Part shown: positions 7,737 through 16,455 of the stretch, piece after piece
Numbering within the stretch: position 1 is the stretch's first letter
Layout: every line of letters starts with the position of its first letter
Assembly (NCBI GenBank): GCA_025963815.1
Contig: JAOQAA010000635.1
Coordinates: 1-17,952, forward strand
DNA length: 17,952 bases
Direction of reading: 5' to 3'
Origin: Capsulimonas sp.
GTDB lineage: Bacteria > Armatimonadota > Armatimonadia > Armatimonadales > Capsulimonadaceae
Notes under the pieces: generated by a model
Told to the model about the DNA's origin: nothing
What the model saw: the letters and a program-made list of their open reading frames with translations, nothing else
The model's database searches: none
Translations under genes and position numbers: made by a program

Positions 7737-8615
7737 ATGAACCTGAAGGTCTCTCACAAAACGATATTTCATTACGATGCGCCCCTGACGGGCGAATGTT
7801 TCATGGAAGTGCGCCTGCGCCCGCTGTCGCAGTCTGAAGTTCAGGACTGCCGTAGTTATGAACTCACGGTCGATCCCAGCGCTCCGCTCTTTCATTACGA
7901 CTTGCCCGGGGAGCTGGGACATGTCGATCATTTCACCCTGCGCGGCGATCCGCACGACACGCTGACCCTCACCACGGTTTCCACGGTGGAGACGCATCGC
8001 GCCAATCCCTTTGAAGACTTAACCTTCGACGCCGGCGACTGGGAGATGCTGAGCGATCCACTGCTGCGCCGCGACCAGGCCGAATGGTTATTCGCGACGG
8101 AGATCGTTTCCGTGGGACCGCATTGGGATGTTCCGGAAGTCACTCACGCCAGCGTGTTCGAATTTGGTCAGGCGCTGAGCAAATTCATCTACGATCGTTT
8201 CGAATACATGCCGGGCTCCACCGATGTCAGTACGCCGCTGGACGAGTTTGTCGCGCAGGGCAGGGGAGTGTGTCAGGATTATGCGCACTACATGCTGGCG
8301 ATCGCACGCTCGGCGGGAGTGCCGGCGCGTTACGTTTCGGGATATGTTTTCAGCGGCTCGGACCCGAATACGCATGGCGGCGACGCCATGCACGCCTGGG
8401 TCGAGCTTTATATTCCGCACGCGGATACTTGGCGCGGCTTCGACCCGACAAACAACCTCTTAGTAGGCGAGCGCCACATCAAGATCGCATCGGGGCGCGA
8501 CTATTCCGATGTTCCTCCGACCAAGGGATTGCTTCGCGCGGCGCGCGGCGGCAAACTGCCGGAATGCAGCGAACTCGACGTGATCGTCAGCGTCAGCGAA
8601 GTCCACTTCGCTTAA
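7737..8615 (+). CDS. Transglutaminase-like cysteine protease-fold protein
   Basis: A 292-residue soluble protein with no signal peptide. The N-terminal part (about 1-90, MNLKVSHKTIFHYDAPLTGE) matches the beta-sandwich domain found before bacterial transglutaminase-like cores. The catalytic triad is visible: C179 in GRGVCQDYAHYML, H219 in DAMHAWVELY and D236 in WRGFDPTNN. This arrangement fits the bacterial transglutaminase-like family, whose members probably act as peptidases or amidases. AAGGAA lies eight bases before the ATG. The gene follows the MoxR operon after a terminator, so it may be transcribed separately, but the association of such proteins with MoxR and DUF4129 genes is common. 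Substrate unknown. Confidence 0.93.
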   Translation: MNLKVSHKTIFHYDAPLTGECFMEVRLRPLSQSEVQDCRSYELTVDPSAPLFHYDLPGELGHVDHFTLRGDPHDTLTLTTVSTVETHRANPFEDLTFDAGDWEMLSDPLLRRDQAEWLFATEIVSVGPHWDVPEVTHASVFEFGQALSKFIYDRFEYMPGSTDVSTPLDEFVAQGRGVCQDYAHYMLAIARSAGVPARYVSGYVFSGSDPNTHGGDAMHAWVELYIPHADTWRGFDPTNNLLVGERHIKIASGRDYSDVPPTKGLLRAARGGKLPECSELDVIVSVSEVHFA

Positions 8616-8634
8616 GATGAATTGGATAGAATCC

Positions 8635-8671
8635 AAAAAAGGCCGTCGTCACAGTGACGGCGGCCTTTTTT
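8635..8671. terminator. Bidirectional intrinsic terminator
   Basis: A long hairpin with arms AAAAAAGGCCG and CGGCCTTTTTT plus an inner CGTCAC/GTGACG stem. The A-run on one side and T-run on the other let it work on both strands. It lies between the convergent transglutaminase gene (plus) and the small membrane protein gene (minus). Confidence 0.93.
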
Positions 8672-8688
8672 GAGTGTCTATCGCAGTA

Positions 8689-9099
8689 TTATTTCAGAGA
8701 TTTCGCGACATGGAATTCGTGACCGTTGGGATGCGTCGGCAGCACGGACGGGGACTCGATCCACGCCATCGATATGTTTCGGCTGCGCGCCTGCATGGCG
8801 AAGTCATTGAGCTGCGAGATGCCGCCGACATACGCGCAGAGATAGGCGGCAATGGCGACACGCATCGACATCATTACCATCTTCGGCCGGTGGCGGCGCG
8901 CGTACTCCAACAGGTAAAGCGGTCCAAGGCACAAAACCAGTTTGGCGACGATGAACACCGGAATACCCTGGTGCAGGTAATAAGCCATCACGGGGTTTCC
9001 CTCGCTGGCTTCTCGGTAATTCACCAAAAAGATCGTCGTCATCAGATCGATAATCCCGATCGCCGTCAAAATTATTCCGTCGCGCGATATCTTCATCAT
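8689..9099 (-). CDS. Small membrane protein, DUF5658-like
   Basis: About 136 residues with three predicted membrane helices, at roughly 8-27, 45-65 and 74-94. The first helix carries IGIIDLMTTIFLVN, followed by EGNPVMAYYL and then IPVFIVAKLVL. This D-T...E-NP...K pattern resembles DUF5658 proteins, whose function is unknown. I chose the start at 9099 because GGAGGA lies just upstream (the adjacent ATG at 9096 is equally possible). A longer frame to 9144 has no ribosome site. The polar C-terminus includes an HPNGHEFHV stretch. The gene has its own promoter and a bidirectional terminator, so it is monocistronic. It diverges from atpG but shows no sign of being an ATP synthase subunit. Confidence 0.78.
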   Translation of the reverse strand: MMKISRDGIILTAIGIIDLMTTIFLVNYREASEGNPVMAYYLHQGIPVFIVAKLVLCLGPLYLLEYARRHRPKMVMMSMRVAIAAYLCAYVGGISQLNDFAMQARSRNISMAWIESPSVLPTHPNGHEFHVAKSLK

Positions 9100-9162
9100 G
9101 GTTCCTCCGTGTGTGGGGTCGCTCATGTCTGCTTCATCGCTCATGGCTGTCTTGAGATTTCT

Positions 9163-9191
9163 ATTATATACGAAAATTCCGCCGATATCAA
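9163..9191 (-). promoter_or_regulatory. Promoter of the small membrane protein gene
   Basis: On the minus strand, TTGATA (9186-9191) and TATAAT (9163-9168) are separated by 17 bases. The -10 is perfect and the -35 has one mismatch. Transcription would start near 9156, leaving a leader of about 57 bases before the start codon at 9099. Confidence 0.82.
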
Positions 9192-9286
9192 TATGTTTTA
9201 TATAAATTTATGAACTATTTTCGTATTAATATGTTCTCAATAAAATCATTGCGATTCGTATGGATGTTTTTTCAAAAAAATGAACG

Positions 9287-9302
9287 TGTGATAAATTTCA
9301 CG
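9287..9302. promoter_or_regulatory. CRP/FNR-like palindrome upstream of atpG
   Basis: TGTGA-N6-TCACG, with a perfect GTGA/TCAC core, matches the CRP consensus (TGTGA-N6-TCACA) at nine of ten fixed positions. It ends one base before the -35 box of the atpG promoter. Its centre would be about 45 bases upstream of the likely start site. The regulator is not in the window, and the match could be chance in an AT-rich gap. Confidence 0.45.
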
Positions 9303-9303
9303 A

Positions 9304-9333
9304 TTGACAAACCAGGGGGCCTTTAGGTATTAT
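9304..9333 (+). promoter_or_regulatory. Promoter of atpGDC
   Basis: TTGACA (9304-9309) and TATTAT (9328-9333) are separated by 18 bases. Transcription would begin near 9340, about 24 bases before the atpG ATG, and the leader carries AAGAGG seven bases before the start. A dedicated promoter here supports atpG being the first gene of its transcript. Confidence 0.82.
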
Positions 9334-9363
9334 TAGGCGCATTCTCCACGAAGAGGTATTTTA

Positions 9364-10236
9364 ATGGCGACTCCCCGTCAAATCCGCGCACGCATTCGAA
9401 CGGCGAAGAATATTCAGCAGATCACCAAGGCAATGAAGATGGTGGCTGCCGCCCGTTTGCGGCGTGCGCAAGAGGCCGTCGGCGCCGCTCGTCCGTACGC
9501 GGAAAAGATGCGTGAGGTCATGGCGAGCCTTAGCAGCGGCTCGGACGGCGTTCAGCATCCACTGCTTCGCAAGATCGAGGGAGAGCCGAAGAAGATCGGC
9601 CTGATCCTGATCACCGCAGACCGCGGCCTGGCCGGCGCTTACAACTCCAGCGTTATCAAGCGCGCCGTTGAACTGGTCCGGCCTTATGGCCCCGAGCACG
9701 TAAAGATCGTCAGCGTCGGCAAGAAGGGCGCTGTCTTCTTCAAGCGCCGCGGTTTCTCCGTCGTTTCCGAGAATCCTGTCCCGCAGACCGGCATCAGCTT
9801 CCTGGACGCGCAGACGCTGTCCAGAACGGCGCGCCGCCTGTTCGAAGACGGTGAGATCGACGCGCTTTACGTGATCTACACCCAGTTTGTCAGCGCGATG
9901 ACCCAGCGGCCTCAGACGGTGCAGATCCTGCCGCTCCAGGCGCTCGAAAGCGCTGCGGACGCGAAGCCGGGACCGAAGGCCGATTACATTTTCGAGCCGA
10001 ACCCGGAGCAGATCCTGAGCAGCTTGCTGCCGCGCTACGTGGACACGCAGGTTTTTCAATCGGTTATCGAAAGCGTTGCTTCCGAGCACGGCGCGCGCAT
10101 GACATCCATGTCCGCCGCGACGGACAACGCAGGCAAGATGATCTCCGGACTGACGCTCACCCTCAACCGGGCGCGCCAGGCGGCGATCACCAAGGAAATC
10201 GCCGAGATCGTCGGCGGAGCGGAAGCGCTGAAGTAG
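9364..10236 (+). CDS. atpG: ATP synthase gamma subunit
   Basis: The central rotor shaft of F1. At 290 residues it is of normal length. The N-terminal helix starts with RQIRARIRTAKNIQQITKAMKMVAAARLR, of which the IRTAKNIQQITKAMKMVAA part is a family hallmark. The C-terminal helix includes RMTSMSAATDNA followed by a TLTLNRARQAAITKEIAEIVGGAEAL ending, the conserved region that enters the alpha/beta hexamer. An own promoter and AAGAGG ribosome site precede it. Normally atpA lies immediately upstream, but here there is an AT-rich gap and a divergent unrelated gene. atpD follows after 70 bp. Confidence 0.97.
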   Translation: MATPRQIRARIRTAKNIQQITKAMKMVAAARLRRAQEAVGAARPYAEKMREVMASLSSGSDGVQHPLLRKIEGEPKKIGLILITADRGLAGAYNSSVIKRAVELVRPYGPEHVKIVSVGKKGAVFFKRRGFSVVSENPVPQTGISFLDAQTLSRTARRLFEDGEIDALYVIYTQFVSAMTQRPQTVQILPLQALESAADAKPGPKADYIFEPNPEQILSSLLPRYVDTQVFQSVIESVASEHGARMTSMSAATDNAGKMISGLTLTLNRARQAAITKEIAEIVGGAEALK

Positions 10237-10249
10237 AACGCTTTTTTAG

Positions 10250-11734
<1,485 letters not shown>

Positions 11735-11783
11735 TTTGCTCGGGGCCTCGTAATATTCTCGGGCCCTCACGGAGGAAAGACAC

Positions 11784-12197
11784 TTGGCGTCCCAATACAC
11801 ACTCGACGTCGTCACTCCGGAGCGCATCATGCTGAGCGACCAGGTCGTCAGCACGGTGGCTCCGGGGTACGAAGGCCAGCTCGGCATCCTTGCCGGACAT
11901 GCGCCTTTGATGACTGAACTCGTTCCCGGCGAGGTCCGCGTGACTCTCGCCGATGGACGCACCACATCGCACATCATCATTTCCGGCGGTTTCATGGAAG
12001 TGACCGCCGAACGCACGACGATCCTTGCGGACTTCGCCGAGCGGATCGATGAGATCGACATCACTCGTGCGGAGGCGGATCTCGCCGCCGCGCGGCAGAT
12101 GCTGGCCGAGGCCGACGCTGGCAGCGCCCAGGCGGCCGAAGCCAAACAGGCTCTCGCGCACGCCGAAACTCGCATCCGCGCTTCCCGCAACGCATAG
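11784..12197 (+). CDS. atpC: ATP synthase epsilon subunit
   Basis: The F1 epsilon subunit couples gamma rotation to the stator interface and can inhibit hydrolysis. The 137-residue protein has the N-terminal beta-sandwich (YTLDVVTPERIMLSDQV, then GYEGQLGILAGHAPLMTEL and ISGGFMEV) and a C-terminal helical hairpin (about 90-137) rich in alanine and acidic residues. The start is TTG at 11784, with GGAGG about eight bases upstream, because the conserved N-terminus begins right there and no ATG is nearby. It is the last gene of atpGDC; a stable hairpin follows. Confidence 0.96.
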   Translation: MASQYTLDVVTPERIMLSDQVVSTVAPGYEGQLGILAGHAPLMTELVPGEVRVTLADGRTTSHIIISGGFMEVTAERTTILADFAERIDEIDITRAEADLAAARQMLAEADAGSAQAAEAKQALAHAETRIRASRNA

Positions 12198-12205
12198 CTT
12201 CACGC

Positions 12206-12233
12206 GGCCCCGTCTCTCTTGGGAGACGGGGCC
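12206..12233 (+). terminator. Hairpin after atpC, probable terminator
   Basis: A perfect 11-bp GC-rich stem (12206-12216 with 12223-12233, GGCCCCGTCTC/GAGACGGGGCC) with a six-base loop starts eight bases after the atpC stop. No T-run follows directly; the nearest is TTTT about ten bases on. It may terminate inefficiently or protect the 3' end of the mRNA. Confidence 0.65.
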
Positions 12234-12333
12234 TGGCAAACCCCTTTTCACGCGTGAGTAATCCACGCAGGATTCCCCTTCTTCGCGAACGAATACTCAC
12301 CGTACGACGTATTGAAACCTGGGGTGTAGTATT

Positions 12334-13548
12334 TTGACTGGTGAAAACAACTCTGCTTTGAAATTTTGGCGGATCACGTTCGTCAGCGTTCTGATGATTC
12401 TCGGAGGATATTCCGGATTTCAGATCGGCGACGCCGTGGTTAAGTCGGTAAAGAACCTGGACCCGAAGGATATCAAAGGAAATGCATTCCTTTCATCCTA
12501 TCAGGATATCCTGAACAGTCCTAGTGGAAGCACGACCGCATTTATTGCGTTCACGCTTCTCGGCTTACTCCTCAGCTTTTTGGTGGCGACAGGAGCGTTC
12601 AACAAGCTCGTCAAAACCGGCGATCAGCTGCAGGAAATGAGCCCGAACGAAAAAGTGGCGACCTTCCTCGGCGTCACGCTTGGCCTACTGCTGACGGTTC
12701 TCCTGTCTCCCATCCTTCTGTCCATCAAGGGGATCGGGGTCGGTCTGACCGTTCTCGTCGCCATCGCCCTAGTCTATCTCGGGGTTGTGACGATGACGAG
12801 CATGAAGGATGATATCAAATTCTTCCTGCCCGGAGGACAGCAGCCGGAGGCGGCGGAGATCGTGCCGGAGCGATGTAAGATTCTGGACACGAACGTGATC
12901 ATCGACGGCCGCGTGGCGGACATCTGCCGCGCCGGTTTCCTCGAAGGTCCGATCTACGTTCCCGGCTTCGTTTTGGATGAGCTTCAGCACATCGCCGATT
13001 CGGCCGACAGCCTGAAGCGGGCGCGGGGCCGTCGCGGTCTGGATATTCTCAACCAGTTGCGCACCGAACTGAAGATGTTGGTCCGCACCTACGACAACAC
13101 GGATCCCAACGACCGCGACGAAGTGGACGCAAAGCTTGTGAAGCTGGCGAAGCAGCTCGACGGCTGCATCGTCACCAACGACTTCAATCTGAATAAAGTC
13201 GCCGAATTGCAGGGCGTCACGGTTCTCAACATCAACGAGCTGGCGAACGCGCTCAAGCCCGTCGTCCTTCCTGGTGAAGAAATGACCGTCACCATCATCA
13301 AGGAAGGCAAGGAGATGAACCAGGGCGTCGCGTATCTCGACGACGGTACGATGATCGTCGTGGAAGGCGCGCGCCGACGGATCGGCGAGACGCTCGATGT
13401 CGTCACGAGCAGCGTGCTGCAAACGGTCGCCGGCAAGATGATCTTCGCGTCGATCCGCAACTCTCACGGCGACGAGGAAGAAGAGTCGTATGACCCAAAT
13501 TCACGTGGTTATCCCCGCAGCGGGCCTCGGCGCAAGATTCAGTACTAG
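12334..13548 (+). CDS. yacL: YacL-type membrane protein with PIN and TRAM domains
   Basis: A 404-residue protein of the YacL family. Four membrane helices are predicted at about 14-32, 68-88, 110-130 and 135-153. The PIN ribonuclease-like domain (about 180-300) keeps its acidic residues: D185 ([10 protein letters not shown]), E216 (VLDELQ), D265 (DEVDAKLVK) and D283 (TNDFNL). A TRAM domain, likely to bind RNA, covers about 311-372. In Bacillus, yacL sits just before ispD and ispF, and here it directly precedes ispDF, so the gene order is conserved. The start is TTG at 12334 with a GGGG-rich site upstream. The last 19 residues form a tyrosine/arginine-rich tail ([14 protein letters not shown]) encoded in the region overlapping ispDF by 59 bp. 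The true cellular RNA target is unknown. Confidence 0.93.
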   Translation: MTGENNSALKFWRITFVSVLMILGGYSGFQIGDAVVKSVKNLDPKDIKGNAFLSSYQDILNSPSGSTTAFIAFTLLGLLLSFLVATGAFNKLVKTGDQLQEMSPNEKVATFLGVTLGLLLTVLLSPILLSIKGIGVGLTVLVAIALVYLGVVTMTSMKDDIKFFLPGGQQPEAAEIVPERCKILDTNVIIDGRVADICRAGFLEGPIYVPGFVLDELQHIADSADSLKRARGRRGLDILNQLRTELKMLVRTYDNTDPNDRDEVDAKLVKLAKQLDGCIVTNDFNLNKVAELQGVTVLNINELANALKPVVLPGEEMTVTIIKEGKEMNQGVAYLDDGTMIVVEGARRRIGETLDVVTSSVLQTVAGKMIFASIRNSHGDEEEESYDPNSRGYPRSGPRRKIQY

Positions 13549-14668
13549 CGGCAATAAGGTCTTTGCGTCCCTTGCCGGCCGGCCGATGCTGGGCATGACG
13601 GTGGATGCGTTTCGGAGACGATCGGAGTTTGCTTCGATCACGGTGGTGACGGGGGAGGAAGATCTTTCCCGCTGCCGCCAGATCGTGAACGCGATCGCCC
13701 CCGAAGCGCATGTCGTCCTAGGCGGCGCGACTCGTCAGGAATCCGTGCTGCTTGGACTTAGCGCAATCAATGGAGCGGACGACGATATTGTTTTCGTTCA
13801 CGACGGCGCCCGGCCTCTGGTGTCCGACGCCGTCATCGATCGGTGTATGGAAGGCCAGCGTCGCAATGGAAATGCCGTCGCGGCGATCCCCGTGGCCGAT
13901 ACGCTGAAGCTCGCGTCTGAAAATCAGACCGTGCAGCGCAATATCGATCGTGATGGAGTGTGGGCCGTGCAGACGCCGCAAGTCTTTCCGCTCGGTCTGC
14001 TGCGTGAAGCGCACGCCGCTGCGGCGCGCGAGAATTTTGTAGGAACCGACGAAGCCTCGCTCGTGGAACGGCTGGGAATTCCCGTGCATCTCGTCGAAGG
14101 CTCATCGACAAATTTGAAAGTAACCCGCGCCGAGGACGCCGCGGTCGCGGAGGCGCTTTTGCGCCCCGCGCAGAATAAAACGAAGATGCGCGTGGGATTT
14201 GGGTACGATATCCATAGGTTAGAGTTTGGCCGCCGTCTCGTTTTGGGCGGCGTCGAGATCCCGACGACCGATGGCCGCGGGCTTGACGGTCACTCCGACG
14301 CCGACGTTCTGCTGCATGCAATCTGCGACTCGCTCCTCGGGGCCGCCGGCCTGCCGGATATCGGCCATCTCTTTCCCAACACCGACCCTGCCTACGCCGG
14401 CGCCGACAGTATGATGCTTCTCGCCGAAGTTTATCGGCGTGTGAGCGAGCTGGGTTGGCGGGTACAAAATGTAGACGCGACTATTGTTGCGGAAGCGCCA
14501 AAGATCGGCCCATATACGGCGCAAATGCGGAATAATGTCGTACAGCTGCTGGGCATCGAGCCGAGCTGTCTGGGGATCAAAGCGACCACAAACGAAGGTT
14601 TGGGATCGCTCGGGCAGGGGCAGGGCATTGCGGCCCATGCAGTCGCCTGCCTATCTCAAGGCGATTAA
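13490..14668 (+). CDS. ispDF: Bifunctional IspD/IspF enzyme of the MEP pathway
   Basis: A 392-residue fusion of two non-consecutive MEP pathway enzymes. IspD (about 1-225) joins MEP to CTP to give CDP-methylerythritol: [10 protein letters not shown] (8-17), VHDGARPL (103-110), AIPVADTLK (132-140) and the [11 protein letters not shown] segment are present. IspF (about 232-392) cyclises the phosphorylated product to MEcPP: metal ligands are D240 and H242 (GYDIHR) and H268 ([11 protein letters not shown]), with [21 protein letters not shown] near the end. The linker is short (PAQNKTK). The ATG at 13490 follows GAGG and sits exactly at the conserved IspD N-terminus, so the 59-bp overlap with yacL is real. 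IspE is not in the window. Such fusions are known in several bacterial groups. Confidence 0.97.
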   Translation: MTQIHVVIPAAGLGARFSTSGNKVFASLAGRPMLGMTVDAFRRRSEFASITVVTGEEDLSRCRQIVNAIAPEAHVVLGGATRQESVLLGLSAINGADDDIVFVHDGARPLVSDAVIDRCMEGQRRNGNAVAAIPVADTLKLASENQTVQRNIDRDGVWAVQTPQVFPLGLLREAHAAAARENFVGTDEASLVERLGIPVHLVEGSSTNLKVTRAEDAAVAEALLRPAQNKTKMRVGFGYDIHRLEFGRRLVLGGVEIPTTDGRGLDGHSDADVLLHAICDSLLGAAGLPDIGHLFPNTDPAYAGADSMMLLAEVYRRVSELGWRVQNVDATIVAEAPKIGPYTAQMRNNVVQLLGIEPSCLGIKATTNEGLGSLGQGQGIAAHAVACLSQGD

Positions 14669-14728
14669 CAGAGGCGACTGAAAAGGCGCAAACGCTCCGC
14701 TCCGAACATCAAGGAAGGACTGAGTACA

Positions 14729-15298
14729 ATGGCCATTCAAGTTCATGTCAAGGGGAAGCACCTTAAGGTTACGGACGGGCTGCGCGAGCATGCCGAACAG
14801 CGGCTGCAGCGGCTCGAGAAATACTTCGGGAATATTCGCGAAGCGCACGTTGTCGAGAGCATCGAAGGCGGCGAGCATCGCGTCGAAGTAACCCTTGAGG
14901 GCGACGGGCTGCTGCTGCGCGGCGAAGAGCGCACCGAGGACATGTACGCCTCGCTAGATCGCTGCGTGGACAAGCTCGAACAGCGCGTCAAGAAGTTCAA
15001 GGCCAAACACACTCACCTGCGAAACCATCAGGAAAGCCTGCGCAACACTCCCGCCACGAATGGCGTCGGGATTGAAGGCATCCTGCCGGCCGAGACCGAG
15101 GATGAGCCGGACTACACCCCGCGCATCGTGCGCACCAAGGCCGTGACGATGAAGCCTATGGGCATCGACGACGCCGTGCAGATGCTGGAGCTGGTCGGCC
15201 ACGATTGGTACGTTTATCTCGACTCGGATACGAATATGACGCAGGTCGTCTACCGTCGCCGCGACGGCAACTATGGGCTGGTTACGCCCAAAATCTAG
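14729..15298 (+). CDS. hpf: Long-form ribosome hibernation promoting factor
   Basis: A 189-residue HPF/RaiA family protein that binds the 30S subunit and promotes inactive ribosome dimers when growth slows. The N-terminal S30AE domain (about 1-100) includes GLREHAEQRLQRLEKYF and later ERTEDMYASLDRCVDKLEQRV. The C-terminal long-form dimerisation domain (about 130-189) reads RIVRTKAVTMKPM, then DDAVQMLELVGHDWYVYLDSD and VVYRRRDGNYGLV. A linker of about 30 residues joins them. AGGAAGGA lies about ten bases upstream of the ATG. It follows ispDF after 60 bp and precedes the phosphofructokinase gene by 42 bp without a terminator, so it may share a transcript with both. Confidence 0.96.
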   Translation: MAIQVHVKGKHLKVTDGLREHAEQRLQRLEKYFGNIREAHVVESIEGGEHRVEVTLEGDGLLLRGEERTEDMYASLDRCVDKLEQRVKKFKAKHTHLRNHQESLRNTPATNGVGIEGILPAETEDEPDYTPRIVRTKAVTMKPMGIDDAVQMLELVGHDWYVYLDSDTNMTQVVYRRRDGNYGLVTPKI

Positions 15299-15340
15299 TA
15301 ATACTTATTTACGTTACGCGAAGGAGACTCAGTAGAGGTT

Positions 15341-16381
15341 ATGAAGATCGGAATGCTCACCGGTGGTGGGGACTGCCCGGGATTGAACCCGGCGATACGC
15401 GGCGCGGTGCTCCGCCTGCTGGAATACGGCGACGAAGTGATCGGCTTCCAGCAGGGCTGGAAGGGCCTCGTGGAGGGCAATACCGAGCCACTCACCCTGG
15501 AGCGGGTCGAGGGCATCATCGATCAGGGTGGAACGATCCTGCGCTCGTCGCGAACGAATCCGTTCGCTCCGGGCAAGGAAGCACAATTAGAAGCCGTTCT
15601 CGCGAACATCAAGAAGTTCGAGCTGGATGCTTTGGTTGCACTCGGCGGCGAGGACACCCTCGGCGTCGCGTCCAAGCTCTACACGCTGCATAATGTCCCA
15701 ACGGTCGGCGTGCCGAAGACAATGGACAACGACCTCGACAAGACCGACTATACGTTCGGTTTCGACTCCGCCGCTTCGGTGGCTCTTGAGTCGATCGACC
15801 GTCTGCGCGACACCGCCAAATCGCACGACCGCGTCATTGTGGTCGAGGTGATGGGGCGCCATGCGGGCTGGATGGCTTTGTGGTCCGGCGTCGCCGGCGC
15901 CGCCGACTGGGTTCTGCTTCCGGAAGTCGCCGTGGATATTGAAGCCATGTGCGAACAACTGAAGAAGAACTACGCGCGCGGCAAGACCTGGGGCATCGTC
16001 GTCGTCAGCGAAGGCGTCGAGATCCCGGGCGCGCAAAAGAGCGAAGGCGTCGAACTCGACGCCTTCGGCCACCACCAGCTCGGCGACGTCGGTATTGGAC
16101 CTGCTATCGCCAAAGAGATCGAAAAGCGCACGGGATTCCCGACGCGCGACGTCGTTCTCGGCCACACGGTTCGCGGCGGCTCCCCGACGCTCTTCGACCG
16201 CATCCTCGGCACTCGGGTCGGCATCCACGCCGCCGAGCTCGTCCACAAGGGCGATTTCGGCAAGATGGTTGCCCTCCAGGGCACGGAGATCCTGGCGGTC
16301 CCGATCCAGGACGCCGTCAAGCAGTGGAAGCTGGTTTCGCAGGACCTCTACGACACTTTCCTGCCAACGTTCAACAAGTAA
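15341..16381 (+). CDS. pfkA: 6-phosphofructokinase, probably PPi-dependent
   Basis: Phosphorylates fructose 6-phosphate to fructose 1,6-bisphosphate. The 346-residue protein begins MKIGMLTGGGDCPGLN and keeps the catalytic base D129 in PKTMDND and the substrate-binding MGR at 171-173. Donor-specifying positions favour pyrophosphate: where E. coli PfkA has GGDGS (G104) and GTIDND (G124), this protein has GGEDT (D105) and PKTMDND (K126). The same pair is known from the PPi-dependent enzyme of the actinomycete Amycolatopsis, whose overall sequence style it shares. If correct, the reaction could run reversibly. AGAGG lies just upstream of the ATG, and a strong terminator follows. Family assignment is firm; donor preference is inference. 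Confidence 0.93.
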   Translation: MKIGMLTGGGDCPGLNPAIRGAVLRLLEYGDEVIGFQQGWKGLVEGNTEPLTLERVEGIIDQGGTILRSSRTNPFAPGKEAQLEAVLANIKKFELDALVALGGEDTLGVASKLYTLHNVPTVGVPKTMDNDLDKTDYTFGFDSAASVALESIDRLRDTAKSHDRVIVVEVMGRHAGWMALWSGVAGAADWVLLPEVAVDIEAMCEQLKKNYARGKTWGIVVVSEGVEIPGAQKSEGVELDAFGHHQLGDVGIGPAIAKEIEKRTGFPTRDVVLGHTVRGGSPTLFDRILGTRVGIHAAELVHKGDFGKMVALQGTEILAVPIQDAVKQWKLVSQDLYDTFLPTFNK

Positions 16382-16391
16382 CGAAACAACG

Positions 16392-16429
16392 ATCAGCGCC
16401 CCGGCCACCCGCCGGGGCGCTGATTTTTT
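16392..16429 (+). terminator. Intrinsic terminator after the phosphofructokinase gene
   Basis: A perfect 14-bp stem (16392-16405 with 16411-16424, core CAGCGCCCCGGC) with a five-base loop CACCC is followed by a run of T. It sits ten bases after the stop and ends the yacL-to-pfkA gene run. Confidence 0.95.
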
Positions 16430-16455
16430 GTCACTGCCCCGAGAGGAGAACCGCT

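Noticed and set aside
9100..9144. N-terminal extension of the small membrane protein starting at 9144
   Set aside because: No ribosome site precedes it, and a strong GGAGGA lies just before the start at 9099.
15949..16455. Upstream extension of the SDR frame into the phosphofructokinase gene, which could look like a fusion
   Set aside because: The extension is arginine-rich shadow sequence crossing a terminator, and an ATG with AGGAG marks a normal SDR start at 16456.
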